From contig NC_045143.1 in NCBI RefSeq assembly GCF_008831285.2, positions 1,275,503 to 1,339,502 of the forward strand: a DNA stretch of 64,000 nt. Reading direction: 5' to 3'. The DNA comes from Nymphaea colorata (lineage: Eukaryota; Streptophyta; Magnoliopsida; Nymphaeales; Nymphaeaceae). Shown here piece after piece: positions 1-10,044 of this stretch. The position numbers and the translations under genes were made by a program. Below the pieces are notes generated by a model. It saw only the letters and a program-made list of their open reading frames with translations, was not told the DNA's origin and searched no databases. Position 1 is the first letter of the stretch. Each line of letters starts with the position of its first letter.

Positions 1-121
1 GAATGAACTTTTCTTTTACAACAGAATGCTGTTTTCTATTATGTTACTATAGTTAGTTTGTGCATTTAATGTCTTGATCATGATTATGTTTGGTGGTGTT
101 ATCATATGTGTTCAAATATAG

Positions 122-3100
122 GATTTGTTGACCCAAGTTAGTGCTGAGACTGATCCTGTTGCCCTTCTGCCAAAAGTTATCTCGCTTTTGTATTTGCAGG
201 TCAGTATCTTGTGTGGTTAATGCTTGACGTAATGTTTTTCTTTTTGTTAGAAAACTTTTAGGAATCTTATAAAATGTTTCTGATGCTAGGTGTATAATAA
301 AGTCCTGCAAGCACCTGGAAGGGCCATATCTGCTGCAGTGTCTAAATTGAAGGTTAGGGTTTTCTATATCCACGAAAAACTGCAATTACCACAGTATGCA
401 TTCAGAATGTTGTAGCCAGAATTTTTCCTTTTACACATTGCTAATGTTTGCAAGGTTCCACCTTCCTTAGTTATGTTGAACTATTTAGTTTATAGGAAGA
501 AATTAACTAGGCAAATGTAACTTTAAAGTAAACCAAATGAATTCATTGTAATATTGGGGACTTGGTTCCTTAACTTATTTATTGCAATGTATAATAATTA
601 GAAACTTAATAACGAACTATCGGTAGAATGTTTCACTGGTTGAACACTTCTTTCTATATGCACGCCCAGTTTGCCTTAGAGGTGTCAATATTTTGACACC
701 CTTGTGTAGTTCTTTTGGAAATTTGATGCTTAGAAAAGAGCATGTCATCAAAGTCCTTTCTGTGATGCTGTTCATCCATGTCCTTCACCGGCATTTCATG
801 CATTCCTATATTTTCCAAGCAATGGTCCATATAACACGGTAAATGTTATTTGACTAGCCAAGTTTGGAATGTGAGTGCTGTTGGCTGGGTTTGGCTAACC
901 AATTGCTTGAGTGGCAAAAGTTAATCTGAAGGCTTATGATAGCCCAGTTTCAACTCTAGTTATTTCCTCTATACCTTTGTGGATATCCCAGCAGCCATGG
1001 GGTTCTTTAGCTCAGCACAGTTTTATGAATTACATTGCAAATTGTGACAATGTCTATATATTTTTCTTTTTCTTCACAAAAGAAAAAGAGAAATAAGAAA
1101 CCCACGATTGTGAGCCTGTGCTACTACAGATGCTGATTTTGTTCAACATGCTTATTTCTCTAACTTGGTGTGCTAGTGCAGATGTTGTGTCATATATTAA
1201 TACTCAAAGATGATTCTCCTGGTTATGGATGAGTTCTTCAAAAGGGTTTCAAATGCAGCATCTACTAAACTGCTAGCTTTCCAGACAACAACTGCTAGCA
1301 TAATTGTTCCATATCTGCTCTTGGTTGTGGTACGAGTAGGACAAACTTCTTGTAAATCAGGCCCAAATTAGGCAAATACTTCAAGAATATCACTCTTGAA
1401 TCTCCCACTAGCTCAACAAGGCAACACACAAGAGTCCTCTAACAAGAGGATAAAGAAAATATATTGATCTTCAGCCAAACAAGGCAAAAACTACAAGATG
1501 TGGCTTAACGAGCCATACATTAAAAGGGGACAACAGTCCCTTATTTATAATACAAGGGAAGAAGAGAGGAGGAGAGGAAATGGCTGTTGGGCCATTTCCA
1601 ACGGCTAGAATTCTAGCCGTTGGAGAGAGGCCCAACAGCTATTTCCTCTCTTAACTAATAATAAAGGTGAAAAAAAGAAATAGAAAAATACATAAAAGAA
1701 AATGAAAAATTACAAGTATGACCTAGGTACCCTAAAATATACACATATCTATCTATGTAAGATATATATTAGCACACTAATATATGTAATGTACATGCAC
1801 ATAGATATATATATATATATAGGAATACATACATTCTAACATCCCCCCTCAAACTTACGGTGTGATAACCGAAAGTTTGCCAAGGAGAAATTGAAACCTC
1901 GCAGCAGCAAGAGCCTTGGTAAAGAAATCTCCTAGTTGATATTCAGAGGGAACATAGGAGAGATCTATGTTTTTCTGAAGGAACTCTTCACGAACATAAT
2001 GACAGTCCATCTCTATATGCTTTGTTCTTTCATGAAATGTGTGTTTGCTAGCAATATAGATTGCACTTTTATTGTCGCAGCAAAACTTGACAGGATTCAT
2101 GATATGAATTCCCATGTCCTTCAATAAGCTTTTGAACCACACTATCTCCATTGTTGTAGTTGCCATCGCACGATACTCAGCTTCTGTTGATGATAGTGAC
2201 ACCTTATTTTGTTTCTTGCATCGCCAGGAGATTAAGGAATCACCTAAAAATACACAAAACCCAGTGGTGGAGTGCCTATTGTTGGGATCTCCACCCCAAT
2301 CAGCATCTGTATAAGCAACTAATTCTAATATAGAAGAGGAAGACATAAATAGTCCTTTGTTGATAGTGTTTTTCACATAACGGACAATCCGCATTGCCGC
2401 TCCCATGTGCACTGAGGTGGGTCTTTGTTGAAATTGGCTTATCACATGCACAGCATGAACAATGTCAGGTCTGGTGATGGAGAGATACGAGAGAGCGCCA
2501 ACTATTTGCCGAAAAGGAGTGGGATTCTCCAATATCTCTCCATCATCAATTTTCATTTTTACTCCCAGTGCTTCTGGAGTATCCACAACTTTGTCATCTG
2601 AGATACCTGTTCTGTCAACTAATTCACTGGCAAACTTCATTTGAGAAAGAAGATAACCCTGTTTGCTATAAGCAACTTTAATTCCAAGAAAATAAGTTAG
2701 TCTTCCCAAATCAGTCATCTGAAAGCATTTGTTAAGAAAATCTTTTACCTCTATAATCCCTTTATCATCACTTCCAGTAATAACCATATCATCAACATAC
2801 AATAATAAAACAATTACACCTACGGAGGTGGTTTTTACAAACATGGCAGTGTCAGAGTAGCAAGATTGAAAACCTTGATTAAACATGACACTACTAAACT
2901 TATCAAACCAAGCCTTGGGAGCTTGTTTTAAACCATAAAGGGCTTTCTTAAGACGTAAAACTTTGTTTTGAGGTAGATCAAAACCAGGGGGAGCACTCAT
3001 GAAAACTTCTTCCTGCAGGTGACCATTTAAGAAAGCATTTTTAACATCCATTTGAAAAATAATCCAATGTTTAACAGAAGCAATGACAATAAGAGTTCTA

Positions 3101-6100
3101 ACAGAAGTCATGCGAGCAACAAGAGCAAAGGTTTCTTCATAATCAATCCCATATTCTTGAGCATATCCCTTGGCAACAAGTCTGGCCTTGTATCTTTCTA
3201 AGGTTCCATCACTTTTAGTTTTGATTTTATAGATCCATCTACATCCAATAATCTTTTTCTCTGTTGGTAGAGGCACAATATCCCAAGTCTCATTGCTTTC
3301 AAGAGCTTTAAGTTCAAGATTCATGGCTTCAATCCAATTGGGATCTTCCTTAGCTTCAAGGTAAGAAGATGGCTCATAAAAAGAATGATGTGCCATAAGA
3401 CAAGCTCGAAATTTTGGGGAAAAAGACTCATAATAAATCTTTGAGGAGGTCTAGTGTGCCTTTGGGATCTCCTAGGGAGAGATTGATTAGTTTCTTGATT
3501 TTGGGGATCTCTTCTTCTATAAACTAAGATCTCTTTTGGAGGAATCAAATGAGTAGAATTGTCATTGTTGACTTCTTCAATTGGCACTTCTACAACTTTA
3601 TCGGGTTCATTATCATCAATATCATCATCAATATCATTAGTCCAAAGAAAAATATAATCTTCTAGTTTCTTGGGTTCATCTTTGAAACCATCTTCATTTT
3701 CTAGAAAGATCACATTTCTAGAAACATAAACTTTATCTCTTTCAATATCATAACATCTATAACCCTTTTGAGTTTTGGAATACCCAATAAAAACACAAGA
3801 AATGGCTTTGGAAGAAAGTTTATCATCTTTGTCACTTAACACAAAACATTTGCAACCAAAGACTTTAAGTCTATTGTAATTAAGTTTAACATGATGAAGT
3901 TTTTCAAAAGGAGAAATATGTTTCAAAAGTTTGGTAGGCATTCTATTAATTAAATAGGTTGAAGTCAAAACAGCCTCAGCCCAAAAATTTTTGGGAACAT
4001 TTTTAGATAAAAGAAGGGCTCTAGTAGTTTCAATAATGTGCCTATGTTTACGCTCGGCCACTCCGTTTTGTATTGGAGTGTTAGGACAAGATCTTTGATG
4101 AACGATGCCTTTTTCTTTTAGAAATTTTTGAAATTCATTTGACATAAATTCTCCTCCTGAATCACTTCTAAAGACTTTGATGTTTGAGCCAAATTGGGTA
4201 TAGATCATGTTGTAGAAATTCTTAAAGTTTATGAAAACCTCCGATTTGTGTTTGAGAAAGTAAACCCAAGTATGCCTAGAATAATCATCAATAAAAATCA
4301 CATAGTACAATAATCCTCCTTTCGACATAATAGGAGCGGGCCCCCACACATCCGAATGCACTAAATCAAAAGATTTTTGGGCAATAAAGTTTCTATTATC
4401 AAAAGGTAAGGCTTTCATTTTAGCATTGATACAATCATTACAACAAAAGTTCTTTTGACAAAAATTCTCCATGAAAGGAAGATGAGACATTTTTTTTATA
4501 TTGGTGTGTCCAAGTCTTTGATGCCAAGTTTGAATGTCACATTCTTTGGAGATATTGCAAGATGGTCTTGAAAGGTCCAAAAAGTCTATGTAGTAGAGAT
4601 CTTTTGTTCTAAAACCTTCCCCAATCGTCTTCTTGGATACTCGGTCCTGTATCAAACATTTGGATTGTGAGAAGATTATATCAAAACCAAGGTCGGCTAT
4701 TTGAGAAACGGACAATAAATTTAAGCTTAATTTAAGAATGTGTCTTACTTGAGGTACTTTTAAAGTTTTGGATCCAAAATCTAGGTGAAGATTTCCAATA
4801 AAATCAATTTCAAGAGAAGTACCATCCGCCGTTTTCACAAAGGAATAAGAATCATTTTTAGTGCATTCGGTGAGAAGGGATCCACAAGGCGTCATATGAA
4901 AAGATGCACCCGAATCAATAATCCAAGAATACTTACTTGAAGAAGTAGATGCCACGGTAGCTCCCAAAGTTGAAGGTGTGCCTCCTCCCTTTAGAAACGG
5001 TTGAAGAGCACTTATGAGTTGATCAAGTTGGAATGAGCTTGCTTCTTTTCTTTCTTCTTGAATTGGAGCCGCAACATTGCTTCTTTTGTCAAAAGTTCTA
5101 AGTTTTGGACATCTTGGCTTGGTATGTCCTTCTTCTTGACAATGATAGCAAATAACTTTTCTTCTTGCTCCTTCATTTGTACGATTGAAGTGAGGAGGTC
5201 TATAAGGTCTCAAATGGGCCCCCGGCCTAGATGTGGCAAGCACATTGTTGACTTTCTCTTTATCAAGACAAAGACGATTTTCCTCCATTTGAAGCTCCGC
5301 AATAGCCTCATTCATAGATGGTGTTTTAGAACGATGAAGTAAAGCGGTTTTGACACCATCAAATTCCGGTCTAAGACCTATGATAAACTTGTAAAACTTG
5401 TCACGTTGTATTTGCTTTTCTCTAAGAATAAGATCTTGTGTCCAATGTGGTTCAAAAATACTCAATTCATCATACAATTGATCCATTTCAGCCACATAAT
5501 CTTTAATAGGTCTATCTCCTTGTTGAAGATTGTGAATTTTGAGTTGAACATGATGCATATAAGCAACATCTCTCATGGTATGAGTTTTCTTTAGATATTC
5601 CCAAGCTTCTAGGGCAGAATTTAATTTAGAGATTTGCCCGCCAGTAGCATTGTCAACACAAGTCAAGATCCAAGTAATGATTTTGTGATGACCAACACTC
5701 CATTCTTCCCATTTCTTGTTGTATTCAGCCATTACCTTTTCTTTTTTGGTTGCATCCAATTCCATAGCCCTTCCATCAACAATTTTCGTAAGGACTAGTT
5801 GTGGTTCAAGTTTTGTCCCATCAACTAGTCCCCAAAGGCTTTTACTACGAATAAAGTGTTCCATAGTTCTAGCCCATTGTATGTAATTCGTTGATGAGAG
5901 TTTGGGAAATGGAAGAGAAGAGACTTTGTCATCCATGGGCACAATCAACAAGGTAGATCCACTTACAAGTTATGAAGAAGATGGCAGCCACGTGAAAAGA
6001 AGTCCACGGCAAGGATAAAAACTCAGCAACAATAGAAACCAGTCACCCTTCCAACAGCCACGAGCTCACCACCAAGGGAGCTAAATTCCGTCCAGAAATC

Positions 6101-8863
6101 ACCAAAAAGAAGCCAGCAAAAACACTCTTCTTCTTGTGAAAAACAGCAGCAAGCAATATCTCGAACACTTGGAGTGCTTCACAGCTCCAACGTAGGAGTA
6201 AAAACTGAACCTTCAATCTTGAACGGCAGCAAGACAAAGAGCCAAAGACGTGGCTTTGATACCATGAAAATCAGGCCCAAATTAGGCAAATACTTCAAGA
6301 ATATCACTCTTGAATCTCCCACTAGCTCAACAAGGCAATACACAAGAGTCCTCTAACAAGAGGATAAAGAAAATATATTGATCTTCAGCCAAACAAGGCA
6401 AAAACTACAAGATGTGGCTTAACAAGCCATACATTAGAAGGGGACAACAGTCCCTTATTTATAATACAAGGGAAGAAGAGAGGAGGAGAGGAAATGGCTG
6501 TTGGGCCATTTCCAACGGCTAGAATTCTAGCCGTTGGAGAGAGGCCCAACAGCTATTTCCTCTCTTAACTAATAATAAAGGTGAAAAAAAGAAATAGAAA
6601 AATACATAAAAGAAAATGAAAAATTACAAGTATGACCTAGGTACCCTAAAATATACACATATCTATCTATGTAAGATATATATTAGCACACTAATATATG
6701 TAATGTACATGCACATAGATATATATATATAGGAATACATACATTCTAACACTTCTGAACCTAGTCCTAACCTGACCTGAGCTGTAGGTTCCAGAAACAA
6801 ATGCGGACCTTGGTTCTAGTAGTTAATTCTGTCCGTAAACTGATATGATTCCACATGGACCTATTGTTTGCCAGGTAGATAGAGATGTGTTTAAGCATGG
6901 TGGATAAAAATCAAAAGACAATGATAATGGCAATTACTAAAAATATGTTTGTTGCAACAGTGTGATTAGAAAGTGCAAGCTTTTCTTGAAGATTTTTGTA
7001 TTGCTTTTTGCATTCAGATCTTACTAGAGTTGCTGTTCAAGCCGCCATAGACATCCATAATTTGCTAGTTCTCATTGTATCACTTGAAAATGGAGAAAAA
7101 AAGCTGCTGCTTGAGTAGAATAGGATAGAAAAGTGAACTACTGGTACCAAAACTGAATCTGGGGTAACTCATTTACTTACGTACTCTAATCAGGCCAATC
7201 TTGTTTGATCCAACAGTTATCCTTCTTAGATTGACCTCAAGTTATTTAAAAAATGACTGTGATGAAACACTGAATTAGGCATGTCACACGATCTGCTGGA
7301 AACCTGAATTTGGATGATGAAAATGCTTCAAAATGCAATAAGGAAATCAAAAGTGTCGCAAGATACTAGGATGTGAGTAAAGTTAATTTATCTCTCATGA
7401 TTTTATGCTAGTTTCTTCAGTCCCAAACTGTGGGGGTCATGAGATTTGAGAAAGCTAGCTAAATGTTGCTTTTGGTCTTCTTTGAGTGCTTTACAAGCTT
7501 GAATATATCGTCGATTCAGTATCTGGTCTACAAATTTCTTCCCTCTTTTTCATCTTCTATGACATCACCTTATGATAGTTTATCATTTCCATTATTTCTC
7601 TTTGTGCCTTCAATTGTTAATTAGGTTGATCATTTCCATTATTTCTCTTTGTGCCTTCAATTGTTAATTAGGTTGATCATTTCCATTATTTCTCTTTGTG
7701 CCTTCAATATTGTTAATTAATTAATTTTTACTTCGGTTGACGTTTGAATCTGATACAACTTTTATGATTGTAATCACCTTTTTTTTTTCCATGTTTTGCA
7801 TATTTTTCTTGTATCTGGATCTGATTCCATTGATTTTACATGTTTGACTCCTTATGATGTGATTCTGTCTTCTGATGTTTTATGCATCTAATGGGCACAG
7901 GATAAGCTTGATGTTTCTGCTTATACAACCATAAGTGAATACCATGCTGCAACTGTTACTCTTTTGTCCTTGCTATCAGCTGCAACTGACGATGTGAGTA
8001 ATCTTTCTCCCCTATTAAATTTTAGCATTCAAGGTGTCTTTAAATTACTTTGTTCTTCAGTGTTATTGGGAAATTTGGACACTCGTATATGGAAGAGGTT
8101 TTTTTTTTAAATTTTTCTGGTAATCTCTGTCATATGTTTTGAACAGTTTTCTGTCTTTTAGACCATGGCAGTCTGCTTTCCAGCTCTTCTATATATTTTG
8201 GTTCGATCAACGATGGACTTGAGTGTTTTGCTGGCTGTTTTCTTTCTTAAGAAAATCGTATGGGAGGAGTCCCATCCTTATGCCATGTCATTCTATTATT
8301 TTCTCTTTATTCTTTTTCAATTATTTAAGTCTTTTTGAGGTGCATCTTGGGATGCATGGAAGAACTTGTTTATGTCCCATGTAGGTTTGGTTAATATTAT
8401 GGATTTTTCTTGTGTAAAAACAAAACGAAAAAAGTTTAGCTAGTGTGAAGCGACCTACAGTAATGAGGTCATTGGAGATGAAAAGCCTGGAATCTGGATT
8501 ATTCCCACGCAAAACCATCCATCTACTCAAATGCCATAAGATCCATAAGTCAACCAAAGCTTCTAGTTGGTTTATATAATTATATTGCCAAAAGGGCTCG
8601 TGGTGTTTGCAGTTCTTTCTGTTGCATTACCTGAAATTAGTTATCATTTCCATCAGCAATTAGAAACTATTCTTCAACAAGTAGGTAATACTTTTGTATG
8701 CTGTACGTATTTCAGTCCATATTAATAATCATTTGACCTCATGCTTGGGTTGCAGGAAATGGACTGCACTGCAGATCGGATATTAAGTAAAAGGGAGTTT
8801 CTAGAGAGCCGGATGCCAGCCTTGAAAGCCCTTGTATCAGGAAACAGTTCATCCACAAGCTGA
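122..8863 (+). CDS. UFL1: UFL1, E3 UFM1-protein ligase 1 (C-terminal exons; 5' part lies before the window)
   Basis: Four exons read in one frame: 122-199, 290-352, 7901-7993 and 8756-8863 (stop TGA 8861-8863). All introns are GT-AG and all joins are phase 0. The encoded 113 residues begin DLLTQVSAETDPVALLPKVI, run through QAPGRAISAAVSKLK and TLLSLLSAATDD, and end in MPALKALVSGNSSSTS. From memory this matches the C-terminal region of plant UFL1, the ligase that transfers the ubiquitin-like UFM1 to targets such as ribosomal and ER proteins in ER quality control. The 353-7900 intron is swollen by a copia retrotransposon (1351-6751); without it the intron would be about 2.1 kb. That remaining intron sequence (353-1345 and 6757-7900) shows no other gene, only a short tandem repeat near 7.6 kb. 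No disabling mutation is visible in these exons. The family call is recognition, not a search result. Confidence 0.85.
1351..1841 (-). repeat. 3' LTR of the copia element (left end on the + strand)
   Basis: 491 bp, beginning TG and ending CA. It is nearly identical to 6265-6751; differences I see are near its start (TGTAAATC versus TGAAAATC), in CAACACACA versus CAATACACA, in AACGAGCC versus AACAAGCC, in ATTAAAAGG versus ATTAGAAGG, and a TA tract 4 bp longer. It contains a 79-nt palindrome (1572-1650). Immediately inside it on the element strand lies the purine-rich tract 1842-1853, which would prime plus-strand synthesis. Confidence 0.93.
1842..1853 (-). other. Polypurine tract of the copia element
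   Basis: The minus strand reads TTTGAGGGGGGA directly before the 3' LTR. A G-rich purine run at this spot is the normal plus-strand primer of LTR retroelements. The RT-RNase H ORF stop overlaps its upstream edge. Confidence 0.85.
1855..3396 (-). CDS. Copia reverse transcriptase-RNase H (3' part of pol)
   Basis: 513 residues starting at an internal Met. It opens with the usual copia RT lead-in (W21-IEAM, then GCRWIYK at 51-57). The RT motifs are QMDVKNAFLNG (D117), LYGLKQAP (153-160) and LYVDDM (D202, D203). RNase H follows with YTDADWGGD (D364, D366), LSSTEAEYRA (E405, E407) and FCCDNKSA (D441). The stop lies at the polypurine tract. The frame differs from the gag-integrase ORF, and the two overlap by 76 bp. 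Homology to normal copia pol extends upstream of the Met in this frame, so the break is a small indel around 3400-3440 rather than a true gene boundary. Confidence 0.9.
   Translation of the reverse strand: MAHHSFYEPSSYLEAKEDPNWIEAMNLELKALESNETWDIVPLPTEKKIIGCRWIYKIKTKSDGTLERYKARLVAKGYAQEYGIDYEETFALVARMTSVRTLIVIASVKHWIIFQMDVKNAFLNGHLQEEVFMSAPPGFDLPQNKVLRLKKALYGLKQAPKAWFDKFSSVMFNQGFQSCYSDTAMFVKTTSVGVIVLLLYVDDMVITGSDDKGIIEVKDFLNKCFQMTDLGRLTYFLGIKVAYSKQGYLLSQMKFASELVDRTGISDDKVVDTPEALGVKMKIDDGEILENPTPFRQIVGALSYLSITRPDIVHAVHVISQFQQRPTSVHMGAAMRIVRYVKNTINKGLFMSSSSILELVAYTDADWGGDPNNRHSTTGFCVFLGDSLISWRCKKQNKVSLSSTEAEYRAMATTTMEIVWFKSLLKDMGIHIMNPVKFCCDNKSAIYIASKHTFHERTKHIEMDCHYVREEFLQKNIDLSYVPSEYQLGDFFTKALAAARFQFLLGKLSVITP
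3321..5951 (-). CDS. Copia gag-protease-integrase polyprotein (frameshifted before RT)
   Basis: 876 residues. Residues about 15-235 are a UBN2-type gag. A CX2CX4HX4C zinc knuckle spans residues 268-281. The aspartic protease motif is at D346-S-G. The integrase zinc region has H477, H482, C504 and C507, and the catalytic triad is D534, D597 and E633, with the expected 35-residue D-E spacing. An integrase C-terminal stretch (GYSKTQKGYRCYD) follows. The last ~25 residues are out of frame: the true downstream coding continues in another frame at 3396-1855. The first in-frame ATG at 5951 is followed by a second Met five codons on that could equally be the start. The product would make the capsid and cut and integrate element cDNA. 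No stop interrupts gag, protease or integrase. Confidence 0.9.
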   Translation of the reverse strand: MLIVPMDDKVSSLPFPKLSSTNYIQWARTMEHFIRSKSLWGLVDGTKLEPQLVLTKIVDGRAMELDATKKEKVMAEYNKKWEEWSVGHHKIITWILTCVDNATGGQISKLNSALEAWEYLKKTHTMRDVAYMHHVQLKIHNLQQGDRPIKDYVAEMDQLYDELSIFEPHWTQDLILREKQIQRDKFYKFIIGLRPEFDGVKTALLHRSKTPSMNEAIAELQMEENRLCLDKEKVNNVLATSRPGAHLRPYRPPHFNRTNEGARRKVICYHCQEEGHTKPRCPKLRTFDKRSNVAAPIQEERKEASSFQLDQLISALQPFLKGGGTPSTLGATVASTSSSKYSWIIDSGASFHMTPCGSLLTECTKNDSYSFVKTADGTSLEIDFIGNLHLDFGSKTLKVPQVRHILKLSLNLLSVSQIADLGFDIIFSQSKCLIQDRVSKKTIGEGFRTKDLYYIDFLDLSRPSCNISKECDIQTWHQRLGHTNIKKMSHLPFMENFCQKNFCCNDCINAKMKALPFDNRNFIAQKSFDLVHSDVWGPAPIMSKGGLLYYVIFIDDYSRHTWVYFLKHKSEVFINFKNFYNMIYTQFGSNIKVFRSDSGGEFMSNEFQKFLKEKGIVHQRSCPNTPIQNGVAERKHRHIIETTRALLLSKNVPKNFWAEAVLTSTYLINRMPTKLLKHISPFEKLHHVKLNYNRLKVFGCKCFVLSDKDDKLSSKAISCVFIGYSKTQKGYRCYDIERDKVYVSRNVIFLENEDGFKDEPKKLEDYIFLWTNDIDDDIDDNEPDKVVEVPIEEVNNDNSTHLIPPKEILVYRRRDPQNQETNQSLPRRSQRHTRPPQRFIMSLFPQNFELVLWHIILFMSHLLTLKLRKIPIGLKP
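6251..6264 (-). other. Primer-binding site (initiator-Met tRNA type)
   Basis: On the minus strand this reads TGGTATCAAAGCCA, directly abutting the 5' LTR. TGGTATCA(G/A)AGC is the usual copia primer-binding site, complementary to the 3' end of initiator methionyl-tRNA. Confidence 0.9.
6265..6751 (-). repeat. 5' LTR of the copia element (right end on the + strand)
   Basis: 487 bp, starting TG and ending CA, followed by the target-site copy CTTCT (6752-6756). Next to its inner edge is the primer-binding site. As the 5' LTR it should hold the element's promoter, reading leftwards. It carries the same 79-nt inverted repeat as the other LTR, at 6486-6564. Confidence 0.93.
7582..7722. repeat. Three-copy 47-bp tandem repeat in the UFL1 intron
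   Basis: A unit beginning ATCATTTCCATTATTTCTC recurs at 7582, 7629 and 7676. The first two copies look identical; the third gains a few bases near TCAATATTGTTAATT. It is a local slippage-type repeat with no coding content. Confidence 0.9.
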
Positions 8864-10006
8864 GACTTTTCGGTTTCCATGATAAATTTGTTCGGCAAAT
8901 TTTGGAATGTCCGCTTTCTTGTAAATCCTGTTTTATTACTGAAAGGCAGCTCTTCAGTTTTGAAATATGTTGATCAAGAGCACCAAAAAAATTATGCTAC
9001 CATGCATAGGATGTAATGGAAAATAATTTTTTTCGCATTCTATCATTTCAATGAATTGTACCTCCACTCACTGTTGTTTTTTATCATAACTGGAGAGGAT
9101 ATTCTTTTCATGGTTGGACGACAGTTATGTTTTTCAATTATTGTACAAAAAGAATATTTTATCAATAAACAAAATTTGGTACATTTTATGAATTTTTATG
9201 TAGAAAAGACGCTTATGCGTTAATTTTCTTAGAATTTTTGTTATATAAATATTTTAGATTTATGTGATTAAACTAAAGAACGTGATTTGCTTGAGTCTGG
9301 ATCGAGTGTGACAGTACGACGGATACCATACCGAATCCCAAGACCAAGAGTGTCAAAACTAGCGGGATGACTGAGCCACTAGAAATCGGTGGGTCCAGTG
9401 CCTCGAATAATCAGTTCATGAGTTTCAGAAAAATAAAAAGCCTGTAGAGCGGGTGTTCGTGGAGACGAGCCAAACCATTTCGCCACTCGGCTTTGTGTTG
9501 CAAATCGTTCGGTAAACAAGTATGAACAGGTCGGCATTTGGCTTCGTTTAGTTCTTACAAGCTTGTGAGTTAATTATTTATATGTGGTTAGTATAGTATC
9601 TGCAATTAACCTTCTTCAAATGCTGAAATTCAAGTTGCTTTCTGACCAAGCCAATGTGCGCTTCACTCATTAACCATTAGAGTTCAAATTTTACTACTAT
9701 GTCATGAAAATAATTGTTTAACAGCCTGCTCCAGCTCGGTGCGTTTCCCTCGATTTCTTTGTTTCCCTCGATTTCTTTCCAAGATTAAACTTACCAAAAC
9801 TTACGAGGCCACTTAAAACGATCATCAACAATCTACGAGAACGTATCTGGCTATGTCATCATCCCTGGACAAAGTGGGAGCTAGTCCTCGACATGAACGA
9901 CTCAAACATGAGTTTCACATTCATGAATTTTGCGTTTTTTTTATAAAAATCGACTTACGCTTTGTGTGAGGAAGAAGTAATCGATAGGTTCGGCACGTTT
10001 TGCGCC

Positions 10007-10010
<4 letters not shown>
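8864..10010. other. Spacer between UFL1 and the CFAP298-like gene
   Basis: The left part should be the UFL1 3' UTR and the right part the promoter and leader of the next gene. I see no ORF of note and no RNA gene. The stretch is AT-rich up to about 9.3 kb and more balanced afterwards. Confidence 0.6.

Positions 10011-10040
<30 letters not shown>
10011..10040 (+). repeat. Perfect (AG)15 microsatellite touching the start codon
   Basis: Fifteen uninterrupted AG units end exactly one base before the ATG at 10041. GA/CT repeats are common in plant 5' UTRs and can bind GAGA-binding (BBR/BPC) factors, but direct contact with the initiation codon is unusual. Confidence 0.95.

Positions 10041-10044
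<4 letters not shown>

Larger units (their letters stand above)
1351..6751 (-). mobile_element. Complete Ty1/copia-type LTR retrotransposon inserted in a UFL1 intron, antisense to the gene
   Basis: The element runs from TG at 1351 to CA at 6751. It is flanked by the 5-bp target-site duplication CTTCT (1346-1350 and 6752-6756). Terminal LTRs are 1351-1841 and 6265-6751. On the minus strand the order is 5' LTR (6265-6751), a primer-binding site TGGTATCAAAGCCA (6251-6264) of the initiator-Met tRNA type, gag-protease-integrase ORF (5951-3321), RT-RNase H ORF (3396-1855), polypurine tract (1853-1842) and 3' LTR. Integrase before RT identifies it as copia rather than gypsy. The LTRs differ at about four substitutions plus a 4-bp change in a TA run, so the insertion is young. 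A frameshift splits the pol reading frame, so this copy is probably non-autonomous as it stands. Confidence 0.95.

Noticed and set aside
1936-2314. Plus-strand ORFs inside the copia element
   Set aside because: Antisense shadows of the RT-RNase H ORF.
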